A stretch of 64,000 nt of DNA, from positions 5,890,001 to 5,954,000 of the forward strand of contig NZ_QUMQ01000001.1 of assembly GCF_003387075.1 (NCBI RefSeq). Reading direction: 5' to 3'. Origin of the DNA: Asanoa ferruginea. GTDB lineage: Bacteria > Actinomycetota > Actinomycetes > Mycobacteriales > Micromonosporaceae. The notes under the pieces are model-generated. The model was not told where the DNA came from. It searched no databases and saw only the letters and a program-made list of their open reading frames with translations. A program made the translations under genes and the position numbers. This document shows, piece after piece, positions 7,811 to 15,577 of this stretch; position 1 is the stretch's first letter; each line of letters starts with the position of its first letter.

Positions 7811-9906
7811 GTCGGCTGCACCACCGACCAGTCCCAGGTTGCCAGCGCGTGCTCGGCGGCGGCCCGGCCGGCCTCGCGCCACCCGTCGTCGGTCGCGGTC
7901 AGCTCCAGGATCCGGGCCGCGGCCTCGGCGGGCGTGCCGACCACCCAGTCGTCGGGGAACACCGTGCGGGCGCTGTGGGCGCGGCCGGCGAAGAACGGCC
8001 AGTCGCGCACGACCGGGACGGCACCGCTGGCCGCACCCTCGACCAGCGCGCAGTGGAAGCTCTCCCGCACCGAGGTGCTGAGGATGACGCCGACCTCGGT
8101 GAGCACCTTCGGGACGTCGTCGCGCTGGCCCAGCCGGCGCACGGCGCCCTGCGCCTCCAACTCGACGACCTCGCGCTCGAACGCCGTGCAGTAGGCCTTC
8201 GCCGCCGCGCTCACGTCGGCGCTCGGCTCCTTGCCGACCAGCACCAGGTTGTAGCGCTCGTCGTGGGCGCGCAGCAGGCGCAGCACCTCGATCGCCCAGC
8301 GCGGGTCTTTGGCGATCGCGCTGATGCCGACCAGGCCGAGGGTGAAGCGGGCGTCCGGCGTCTTCTCCGCGGGGTAGGCGCGCAGATCCATCGCGTTGGT
8401 CAGCACGTGCAGGCGCGGCGCGTCGGGACCACGTAGCCGGGGCACCGCGGCCACCACCAGGTCGCGCAGGTGGTCGGAGACGAAGACCAGGTCGTCGACC
8501 CGGGAGAAGTCGACCAGGTGCGGCCACCAGGTGAAGGCCTCGAAGCTGTGCAGGCGTACGACGACCCGCGTCGTTCCGGGGTCGACGAGGCTTAGCAGGC
8601 CGGCCGGCACCGCGCACCAGTCGACGAAGACCGTGTCGGCCCACTCCAGGCCCGGGCCGAACAGCTCCTGCGCCTCCCGGGCGTATTTCGAGTCGCCCAT
8701 GAGCCGGTGTGCGATCAGCTTCGCGCGCCCGTTGTTGAGGAACGTGCGCACCGGGGTGCCCGGCGACATGTCGAGGCTGCGCGTCTCCACCTCCGGCATC
8801 GCCTCGTAGCGTTCCCGGATCGGGGTGAGGAAGTTGTCGTTGAGGCCGGTCAGGAACAGCGCCCGGGGCGGGCGACCGGTGGCCGGCTCGGCCTTGGCGC
8901 CGCGCCCGGACGGGCTGGCGAACCGGCGCCCGATCGCGCTCTCGTGAAGCGGCGCCAGGAACTGCTCGGGATCGTCGCTCAGCGGCGACGACAGGCTGTC
9001 GAAGTGCAGGACCCGGTGGAAGAGCAGGTCGAAGGCGCGGCCGACGACCGGTGGTGCCTTGATCGGGTGGGTGCCGGCGCGCAGCAACTCGGCGCGCGCC
9101 AGCTCGCCCTCGACCACGTCGTGCAGCGAGGCGGGGACGCGGCCGGCGGCGAGGTCGCGGTCGGCGGCCGGGCCGAGCAGTTCGGCCCTCGTGCGCGGGT
9201 CGGTCACCAGCGGCACGACCCGCTCGGCCATGGCCAGCGCGCTGCCCGGCTGGCCGGCGTTGAGCATGCTGGCCTGGAGCCGGCGGGCCAACGCGGCCCG
9301 GCGCCGCTCCGGGACGCCGGGCGCCGCGGCCGCGACCGCCCACATCTTCCGCACCGGGCGGATCCGCATCGCCCGGCTGCCGGTCGCGACCAGCCCGGCG
9401 AGCCGGGCCACGGCACCGGCGCGGCGCGCCGCGTCGCTGGCGACCAGCCGCGGAGACGGAGCCGACGGGAGGGCGGCCCGCCAGCCGGGCCGGATCGGGT
9501 TGGCCAGCCGGTCGTCGACGGCCTTGAGCGCCGGGGTCAGCCCGAACACCGCGTCGGCCCGCCGGTTGCGGTGGGCCAGTTGCCACACCGTGTGCACGGC
9601 GTTGTTGTCGAGCGCGACGATGACCTCCGCCGACCGCGCGTGCTCGCGGACCCAGCGGTCGCGTGAGGCGCGGAGCCAGACCTTCACCGGCGGGGTGGCG
9701 CCGCGCACCAGGTTGCTGAAGACCGGGCCCTTGGCCGTGCCCAGCCGCCGGATCTCGGCCAGCTCCGCGGCGCCGCCCAGTCGGCCCGGGTCGAAGTCGC
9801 AGGCCAGGTAAACCTTCGCGCCCCGCTCGCGCAGCTTGGTCAGCGCCTCGACGAGCACGGTCGGCCGGGTCGGGACGGCGCCGGCGACGAGCAGCACGTC
9901 GGTCAT
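7771..9906 (-). CDS. large glycosyltransferase, C-terminal GT-B domain with novel N-terminal half
   Basis: A 711-aa protein. Residues from about 330 onward look like a two-domain GT-B enzyme (LFLTGLNDNFLTPIRERYEA opens the acceptor domain). The segment RLHVLTNAMDLRAYP, then YNLVLVGKEPS and SVRESFHCALVEGAASG, forms the donor-binding part with the conserved Glu pair. The first ~330 residues, starting MTDVLLVAGAVPTRPTVLVE, contain a Rossmann-like beginning and Arg/Ala-rich helices that I do not recognise. It may be a second, degenerate GT-B domain or an organising module. The gene overlaps the next gene upstream in transcription order by 4 bp, forming a two-gene minus-strand operon. Confidence 0.78.
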   Translation of the reverse strand: MTDVLLVAGAVPTRPTVLVEALTKLRERGAKVYLACDFDPGRLGGAAELAEIRRLGTAKGPVFSNLVRGATPPVKVWLRASRDRWVREHARSAEVIVALDNNAVHTVWQLAHRNRRADAVFGLTPALKAVDDRLANPIRPGWRAALPSAPSPRLVASDAARRAGAVARLAGLVATGSRAMRIRPVRKMWAVAAAAPGVPERRRAALARRLQASMLNAGQPGSALAMAERVVPLVTDPRTRAELLGPAADRDLAAGRVPASLHDVVEGELARAELLRAGTHPIKAPPVVGRAFDLLFHRVLHFDSLSSPLSDDPEQFLAPLHESAIGRRFASPSGRGAKAEPATGRPPRALFLTGLNDNFLTPIRERYEAMPEVETRSLDMSPGTPVRTFLNNGRAKLIAHRLMGDSKYAREAQELFGPGLEWADTVFVDWCAVPAGLLSLVDPGTTRVVVRLHSFEAFTWWPHLVDFSRVDDLVFVSDHLRDLVVAAVPRLRGPDAPRLHVLTNAMDLRAYPAEKTPDARFTLGLVGISAIAKDPRWAIEVLRLLRAHDERYNLVLVGKEPSADVSAAAKAYCTAFEREVVELEAQGAVRRLGQRDDVPKVLTEVGVILSTSVRESFHCALVEGAASGAVPVVRDWPFFAGRAHSARTVFPDDWVVGTPAEAAARILELTATDDGWREAGRAAAEHALATWDWSVVQPTYDPLFLPPISST

Positions 9907-11267
9907 CGGACGAGCTCGGTGACGTCGCGCACGGCCGGCTCCAGCTGGGTGTCACGGGCGTATCGGTCGGCCGACGCGCGGGCGGCGGCCCGGTCGGTGT
10001 CGCTGGTGTCGACGGCCAGCCGGGCGGCCCGGCGGAAGGACTCCGCGATGCCGGCGGCCTCCACTGTGGCTGGACCCGCCCACAGTGGATAGTCGGCGAG
10101 CACCGTGGACGCGTCGTGCTCGGCCTCGTGTGCCGAGACGATCGGTAGGCCGGTCGCCATGAACTCGTAGACCTTTCCGGAGGTCATGTATTGCCCGCCG
10201 GTGACCATGAAGGCCAGGCCGTCCCACCGCGCGTAGGTCGCGGCGACCTCGGCCTTGGGCACCGGGCCGCCGAAGGTGACCCCGTCGACGCCGGCCGCCT
10301 TCAACGCCTCCATGTGCGGATTGTCCTCCCGGGCCCAGCCGGCGCCGACGTGCCCGCGCACCTCGAAGCGGGCGCCGGCCAGCAGCGGCTCACTGTCGCG
10401 CGCCGTTCGCCAGCCCTCGAGCGTCGCCTCCAGCAACGGCAGCGGCAGGTTGAGCGCGCCGAGGTAGCCGAAGGTGAGGCCGGCGGCCGGATCGGCCCGA
10501 TGTGGTTGCGGCGGGATGCTGTCCCGGTCGAAGCCGTTGCGCACCACCCGCACCCGCTCCGCCACCTCCGGGTAGCGGTCGCGGTAGAAGCCCGCAATCG
10601 GTTCGTTGACGCACCAGAAGGCCGTGGCGTCGGCCAGCAGCTTGGCCTCCCACTGGCCGGCCACCGAGTCGCGGGTGAAGGCTTCGCCGCCGTTGATGAC
10701 GTCGACCGACCAGCCGTCGCGGAAGTCGACGACGTAGGGCACCCGGTGCTCCTCCCACAGCCGCCAGGTCGCGGCCAGGTTGACGTAGGGCACGCAGGTG
10801 GCCACCAGGAGGTTGGCCGGCCGTTGCTTGTGCAGCCGCAGGACGGCCTGCTCCAACGCCGGCCGCCAACCGCCGAAGACGGGCTCCGGGAAGAGCTTGA
10901 GCGCCTGCTGGCGCTGTTCGTAGATCCACTCGCGGGGGCGCAGCGACCGGGCCGCCGAGAAGCGCCGGATGTCGGTCTCCAGGTCGACCCGCTCCAGCGG
11001 CAGTTCGACGATCTCGATGCGGGGGTCGACGCCGGCACTCAGCGTGTGGTCGAGACCGTATTCGCGCTCCCACGCCTCCTGCCGGATCGTGACGACGGTG
11101 ACGTCCCAACCCGCGGCGGCGAACTGGTTGGCCGTCTCGCGCATCCGGTATGCCGAGCTCTTGGCCGCCGGCGGGAACCCGATGGCCAGGTAGATGACGT
11201 GCGGCCGGGACCCGCCTGGCCGCGTCGGAGACCGGCGAACGAGGTCACTGGCACTGCGGGTCGACAC
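9903..11267 (-). CDS. GT4-like glycosyltransferase
   Basis: A 454-aa GT-B glycosyltransferase. The N-terminal half has YLAIGFPPAAKSSAYRM and FAAAGWDVTVVT, typical of group-1 enzymes. The C-terminal half has LTFGYLGALNLPLP and VYEFMATGLPIVSAHE, which corresponds to the nucleotide-sugar binding region. The GTG at 11267 is chosen because AGGA lies 6 nt upstream; the frame remains open to 11348 but that extension lacks family character. The stop overlaps the start of the 711-aa glycosyltransferase by 4 bp, implying coupled translation. It is divergent from the paralogous glycosyltransferase at 11370, so the two share a short promoter region. Confidence 0.83.
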   Translation of the reverse strand: MSTRSASDLVRRSPTRPGGSRPHVIYLAIGFPPAAKSSAYRMRETANQFAAAGWDVTVVTIRQEAWEREYGLDHTLSAGVDPRIEIVELPLERVDLETDIRRFSAARSLRPREWIYEQRQQALKLFPEPVFGGWRPALEQAVLRLHKQRPANLLVATCVPYVNLAATWRLWEEHRVPYVVDFRDGWSVDVINGGEAFTRDSVAGQWEAKLLADATAFWCVNEPIAGFYRDRYPEVAERVRVVRNGFDRDSIPPQPHRADPAAGLTFGYLGALNLPLPLLEATLEGWRTARDSEPLLAGARFEVRGHVGAGWAREDNPHMEALKAAGVDGVTFGGPVPKAEVAATYARWDGLAFMVTGGQYMTSGKVYEFMATGLPIVSAHEAEHDASTVLADYPLWAGPATVEAAGIAESFRRAARLAVDTSDTDRAAARASADRYARDTQLEPAVRDVTELVR

Positions 11268-11369
11268 TGATGATCCTGCCCGGGTAGACGACGGTACGTT
11301 ACAGTAGCCGACCGCCGAGCCCGTGTGATGACCACAAACCACCGTCACTGAGCGTCAGGAGCCCCTGCG

Positions 11370-12902
11370 ATGAAGCCCACCGGTCGCGGACGCATCGTCA
11401 TGCTGGTCGACAACGGTGTGCACGGCGACTCGCGGGTGCAGAAGACGGCCGCTTCGGCCGCCGCAGCGGGCTGGGACGTCGTGCTGCTCGGCCGCGGCGC
11501 CGCGGAGACGTGGCAGCTCGGCGGCGCGGAGGTGCGCCTCATCCCGACGCCGTCCCCGCTGGCCAAGGGGTCGCACACCACCCGGCGGCGCTGGCTGCGC
11601 GGCCCGCTCGGCTACCCGCCCACCGGCATCGCCGCCATCCGCGCCCAGAAGGTCAAGGCGTGGCAGGCCGACCTGCGGTTCCGCCGGGCGCTCGGCACCC
11701 GCTCCGGCGCGGCCAAGCTCCGGCTGAGCGTCGAGTCGGCGCTGGCCAAGGTGACCAGCCGGTGGGTCTCGTTCCGCTACTGGCAGCTCAACCGCAAGCC
11801 CCGCACGTTCCACGGCCCCTGGGACCGCGCGGTGACCAGGTTCTGGCAGGCCACCCTTGGGGACCGCGCCTGGCGGCGGCTCGCGCCGCACCTGTGGGAC
11901 TTCGAGTTGGCCTTCGGCCCGGTGATCGACGAGTTGAAGCCCGATCTCATCCACGCCAACGACTTCCGCATGCTCGGCGTCGGTGCCCGCGCCAAGACCC
12001 GCGCGGCGGCGGCGGGCCGTCAGGTCAAGTTGGTGTGGGACGCGCACGAATTCGTGCCGGGCATCCGACCGCTACCGCACAACGCCCGCTGGAACCCGGC
12101 GATCCAGGCGCACGAGCGGGAGTACGCATCGTTCGCGGATGCGGTGGTGACGGTGTCGGGTGGGTTGGCGGAGTTGTTGCGTGTGGAGCATGGGTTGGCG
12201 TCGTTGCCGACGGTGGTGCTTAACGCGCCTTTGGCGGCGGGTTCGGAGGGTGTGGGTCCGGATCTGCGGGGGTTGTGTGGGGTTGGGGTCGGGGTTCCGT
12301 TGGTGGTTTACAGCGGTGCGGCGGCGGTGCAGCGTGGTTTGGATTTGATGGTGGAGGCGTTGCCGAGGTTGGGCGGGGTGCATGTCGCGTTGGTGGTGAA
12401 CGCGCCGTCCGATGGTTATGTGCGGGGGTTGGTGGCCCGTGCGGAGGTCCTCGGTGTGGGTGGTCGGTTGCATGTGTTGCCGTATGTGGCGCATGACCGG
12501 GTGGTGGGTTTGTTGTCGGGGGCTGATGTCGGGGTGATTCCGATTCATCGGTGGCCGAATCATGAGATTGCGTTGATTACCAAGTTTTTTGAGTATGCGC
12601 ATGCGCGGTTGCCGATGGTTGTGTCGGATGTGCGGACGATGGCGGATGCGGTGCGTGCGGCGGGTATTGGTGAGGTGTTCCGGTCGGAGGACCTGGACGA
12701 TTTTGTGCGTGCGGTGGAGTCGGTGTTGGCGGATCCGGGTCGTTATCGGGCGGCCTATGAGGATCCGGAGTTGTTGGATTCCTGGACCTGGGAACGCCAG
12801 TTCGCGATCCTCGACGAATCCGTCTACGCCCGGCTGGCGCCTACGGCGACCACTTCCACACCAGCGTCAGATACGTCCCATACCACGCCGACCCGAGGGT
12901 GA
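11370..12902 (+). CDS. GT-B glycosyltransferase (paralogue 2 of 3)
   Basis: A 510-aa paralogue of the enzyme at 6266, with the same opening (IVMLVDNGVHGDSRVQK), the same DLIHANDFRMLGVG element and a GT4-like C-terminal domain (VPLVVYSGAAAVQRGLDLM, IALITKFFEYAHARLP). AGGAG lies 8 nt before the ATG. From about base 12135 to 12715 the DNA switches abruptly to Leu-TTG, His-CAT and Gly-GGT/GGG codons, unlike the C-ending codons on either side. This block is repeated, apparently base for base, in the third paralogue, so recent gene conversion or duplication is likely. The last 62 bp overlap the convergent mannosyltransferase gene. Confidence 0.85.
   Translation: MKPTGRGRIVMLVDNGVHGDSRVQKTAASAAAAGWDVVLLGRGAAETWQLGGAEVRLIPTPSPLAKGSHTTRRRWLRGPLGYPPTGIAAIRAQKVKAWQADLRFRRALGTRSGAAKLRLSVESALAKVTSRWVSFRYWQLNRKPRTFHGPWDRAVTRFWQATLGDRAWRRLAPHLWDFELAFGPVIDELKPDLIHANDFRMLGVGARAKTRAAAAGRQVKLVWDAHEFVPGIRPLPHNARWNPAIQAHEREYASFADAVVTVSGGLAELLRVEHGLASLPTVVLNAPLAAGSEGVGPDLRGLCGVGVGVPLVVYSGAAAVQRGLDLMVEALPRLGGVHVALVVNAPSDGYVRGLVARAEVLGVGGRLHVLPYVAHDRVVGLLSGADVGVIPIHRWPNHEIALITKFFEYAHARLPMVVSDVRTMADAVRAAGIGEVFRSEDLDDFVRAVESVLADPGRYRAAYEDPELLDSWTWERQFAILDESVYARLAPTATTSTPASDTSHTTPTRG
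12135..12715 (+). repeat. 581-bp direct repeat, copy 1 (glycosyltransferase C-terminal domain)
   Basis: Appears identical to 14840-15420 at an offset of 2705 bp, with near-identity continuing for about 90 bp further (a cluster of changes just after 12715, then a shared end near 12804). It encodes the donor-binding domain of both glycosyltransferases. Codon choice is G/T-ending and strongly different from the flanks. Confidence 0.88.
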
Positions 12903-14040
12903 GCGCCACCAGCACGATCACCTTCGTGCTGTTGAGTGCCTTGGTCAGGCCGGCCGCCAGTGGCAGCAGCAGGGTGAAGACCGGGATCAGGTAGCGCGCC
13001 TTGCCCTGCTGGCCGCCGGCCGCGCCGGCGAGGAAGACCAGCATCACCACGGTGTAGACGACGATCGGCAGCGGCGGGCGCTGCGCGAGTAGGAGCGCGA
13101 GGAGCACCACCGCGGCGAAGACCGAGAAGACGATCACGTACAACTCGAGTTGCTGGTTGGTCTGGGTCAGCACTTTGGCGAAGGTGCGGACCGTGTCGGC
13201 GCCACCGTCGAACGAGACGCGCCAGCCTTCCCGCTGCATATAGAAGTAGCCGTCCCAGCGGCCCAACCGCGCGCCGACCCAGGCGAGGAAGCCCAGGTAG
13301 CCGATCGGGGCGATGGCACCGGCGACCCAGGGCCGCCACCCGTCGCGGCGCCGCACGATCGCCACGATCGCGCTGATCCCCACCGCGGCGATCAGCGCCA
13401 CGGCGACCGGTCGGGTCAGGCCGGCGAGCAGGCACAGCACGCCGGCGGTGAGCCAGCGCTCGCGCAGCAGCGCGTAGAGCGACCAGGCGGCCAGGGCGGT
13501 GAACAGCGACTCGCTGTAGCCCATGTTCTCCACCAGCGCGTGCGGTAGCACGCCCCAGAGGATGACCAGCAGGATGCCCGTGGTCTGCGACCACAGCCGC
13601 ACACCGATGGCATAGATGCCCCAGGCGGCGGCGATGGCCGAGAGCCACGAGACGACCAGCGCCGCACCGAGCGAACCCACCGTCGGCACCCAGGTCACGA
13701 CCTGCGTCAACGCCGGGAACAGCGGAAAGAACGCCAGGTTGGAAGGTCGCAGGCTGCCGTCGACACCGACCGGGATGGCGGGGTCGTAGCCGACGTCGAC
13801 AATCTTGCGGTAGGCGGTGGCGTCGAACCGGCCGGCGAGCAGCCAGCTCAGGTCGGTGCCTTGCCGGTGGGCCATCACCCAGAGGAACAGGATGCCAACG
13901 CAGCGGACGACCAGGTAGCCGAGGATCGCGGGCGCGGCGGCCGACCCGGCCGAGCGGGCGCGGTCACGCCAGGAGCGGGCGGGCGGCGGCTCGGCTGGCG
14001 CCGTGCGTGCATCGCTGTCTACGGTGGTCGGTGCGGCCAT
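12841..14040 (-). CDS. PIG-V-like membrane mannosyltransferase
   Basis: A 399-aa polytopic membrane protein with roughly nine hydrophobic segments, resembling bacterial relatives of GPI mannosyltransferase PIG-V (GT-C fold). Diagnostic elements are RFDATAYRKIVDVGYD in the first external loop (with the family Asp), NLAFFPLFP, ENMGYSESLFTALAAW and LAGLTRP. Such enzymes use polyprenyl-phosphate mannose outside the membrane. The ATG at 14040 gives a short cytosolic N-terminus before the first membrane helix; the frame is open upstream but would run into the divergent glycosyltransferase gene. Its 3' end overlaps the preceding plus-strand gene by 62 bp. Confidence 0.83.
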   Translation of the reverse strand: MAAPTTVDSDARTAPAEPPPARSWRDRARSAGSAAAPAILGYLVVRCVGILFLWVMAHRQGTDLSWLLAGRFDATAYRKIVDVGYDPAIPVGVDGSLRPSNLAFFPLFPALTQVVTWVPTVGSLGAALVVSWLSAIAAAWGIYAIGVRLWSQTTGILLVILWGVLPHALVENMGYSESLFTALAAWSLYALLRERWLTAGVLCLLAGLTRPVAVALIAAVGISAIVAIVRRRDGWRPWVAGAIAPIGYLGFLAWVGARLGRWDGYFYMQREGWRVSFDGGADTVRTFAKVLTQTNQQLELYVIVFSVFAAVVLLALLLAQRPPLPIVVYTVVMLVFLAGAAGGQQGKARYLIPVFTLLLPLAAGLTKALNSTKVIVLVALTLGSAWYGTYLTLVWKWSP

Positions 14041-14069
14041 GGGCACAAACCCTAGCCGTTTCGCTCGCA

Positions 14070-14100
14070 TTGACGATGACCCGCAACATCTTGGTAATCT
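14070..14100 (+). promoter_or_regulatory. sigma-70-like promoter for third glycosyltransferase paralogue
   Basis: TTGACG (14070-14075) and TAATCT (14095-14100) are separated by 19 bp in the divergent gap upstream of the glycosyltransferase at 14153, predicting a leader of roughly 45 nt with GGAAGG as its ribosome site. Confidence 0.45.
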
Positions 14101-14152
14101 CACGACGATCGCGGTGGCCCTCACCGTGCCCTCGGAAGGCGAAAAGACCGGT

Positions 14153-15577
14153 ATGGCAGCAGATGCCGCCAGTGTGCGCCGTGGCGGCCGTCGACGCGTT
14201 GTCATGTTGGTCGACAACGGCGTGCACGGTGACTCAAGAGTGCAGAAGGTGGCCCGGTCGGCGGCCGACGCGGGCTGGGAGGTCGTGCTTCTCGGCAAGT
14301 CGCCCGCCGGTCCCGAGACCTGGCAGATCGGCGCCGCCGAGGTCCGGCTGCTGCCGATGCCCGACCCGCTCCTGCGGGCCTCCGCCTTGCGCCGCCTCGC
14401 CCATCGGCTCCTCAAGCGTCCGACGGCCACGTCGAAGAATGTCGCCGCCGCTGCCGCTCCGGCCGCCAAGCCCCGGGGCGCCCGTTCGATCGCTGTCGCC
14501 GCCGCCCGCCGCGCCTACCAGCCATACGACCGCGCGCGCACCAGGTTCTGGACGCGGGTCAGCGGCGACGCCGCGTGGCGGCGGCTCGAGCCGGCGCTGT
14601 GGGACTACGAAGAGGTCTTCGGCCCGGTCGTCGACCAACTCGAGCCGGATCTGATCCACGCACACGACTTCCGGATGGTCGGCGTCGGTGCCCGCGCCAA
14701 GACCCGCGCCGCGGCGGCGGGCCGTGAGGTCAAGCTGGTCTGGGACGCGCACGAGTTCCTGCCCGGGATCAAGCCACGCCGCGACGACGCCCATTGGCTG
14801 CCCGCACACCTCGCCCATGAGCGGGAGTACGCGCGGTTTGCGGATGCGGTGGTGACGGTGTCGGGTGGGTTGGCGGAGTTGTTGCGTGTGGAGCATGGGT
14901 TGGCGTCGTTGCCGACGGTGGTGCTTAACGCGCCTTTGGCGGCGGGTTCGGAGGGTGTGGGTCCGGATCTGCGGGGGTTGTGTGGGGTTGGGGTCGGGGT
15001 TCCGTTGGTGGTTTACAGCGGTGCGGCGGCGGTGCAGCGTGGTTTGGATTTGATGGTGGAGGCGTTGCCGAGGTTGGGCGGGGTGCATGTCGCGTTGGTG
15101 GTGAACGCGCCGTCCGATGGTTATGTGCGGGGGTTGGTGGCCCGTGCGGAGGTCCTCGGTGTGGGTGGTCGGTTGCATGTGTTGCCGTATGTGGCGCATG
15201 ACCGGGTGGTGGGTTTGTTGTCGGGGGCTGATGTCGGGGTGATTCCGATTCATCGGTGGCCGAATCATGAGATTGCGTTGATTACCAAGTTTTTTGAGTA
15301 TGCGCATGCGCGGTTGCCGATGGTTGTGTCGGATGTGCGGACGATGGCGGATGCGGTGCGTGCGGCGGGTATTGGTGAGGTGTTCCGGTCGGAGGACCTG
15401 GACGATTTTGTGCGTGCGGTTGGGTTGGTGTTGGCGGATCGGGGTCGTTATCGGGCGGCCTATGAGGATCCGGAGTTGTTGGATTCCTGGACCTGGGAAC
15501 GCCAGGCGGCCGTGCTCGACGACCTCTATCGCGACCTGCTGCCAGACCTGGCGCCGGCCCGCGGGGGAGCGTCGTGA
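14153..15577 (+). CDS. GT-B glycosyltransferase (paralogue 3 of 3)
   Basis: A 474-aa paralogue of the enzymes at 6266 and 11370. The N-terminal domain begins RVVMLVDNGVHGDSRVQK and contains DLIHAHDFRMVGVG; the helical insert is shorter than in the other two. The C-terminal domain is essentially identical in protein and DNA to that of paralogue 2. The ATG at 14153 is preferred as the first start after a plausible promoter, with GGAAGG 13 nt upstream; GTG codons slightly earlier are alternatives. The stop overlaps the GTG start of the following GT2 gene (GTGA). Identical donor domains but different acceptor domains suggest the same sugar donor is used on different acceptors. Confidence 0.84.
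   Translation: MAADAASVRRGGRRRVVMLVDNGVHGDSRVQKVARSAADAGWEVVLLGKSPAGPETWQIGAAEVRLLPMPDPLLRASALRRLAHRLLKRPTATSKNVAAAAAPAAKPRGARSIAVAAARRAYQPYDRARTRFWTRVSGDAAWRRLEPALWDYEEVFGPVVDQLEPDLIHAHDFRMVGVGARAKTRAAAAGREVKLVWDAHEFLPGIKPRRDDAHWLPAHLAHEREYARFADAVVTVSGGLAELLRVEHGLASLPTVVLNAPLAAGSEGVGPDLRGLCGVGVGVPLVVYSGAAAVQRGLDLMVEALPRLGGVHVALVVNAPSDGYVRGLVARAEVLGVGGRLHVLPYVAHDRVVGLLSGADVGVIPIHRWPNHEIALITKFFEYAHARLPMVVSDVRTMADAVRAAGIGEVFRSEDLDDFVRAVGLVLADRGRYRAAYEDPELLDSWTWERQAAVLDDLYRDLLPDLAPARGGAS
14840..15420 (+). repeat. 581-bp direct repeat, copy 2 (glycosyltransferase C-terminal domain)
   Basis: Second copy of the block at 12135-12715, same orientation. The upstream halves of the two genes are clearly diverged, so the boundary is sharp. 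The repeat could mediate recombination that deletes the intervening mannosyltransferase gene. Confidence 0.88.

Noticed and set aside
6404-9955. Very long antisense reading frame (over 1100 codons) across two glycosyltransferase genes
   Set aside because: It mirrors GC-rich coding sequence, is Arg/Pro/Gly-rich with no domain character, and overlaps better-supported genes on both strands.
12072-12602. His/Arg/Gln-rich antisense frame inside the glycosyltransferase repeat, present also in copy 2
   Set aside because: It is the complement of the TTG/CAT-rich block; its odd composition follows from that codon use and no start or ribosome site supports it.
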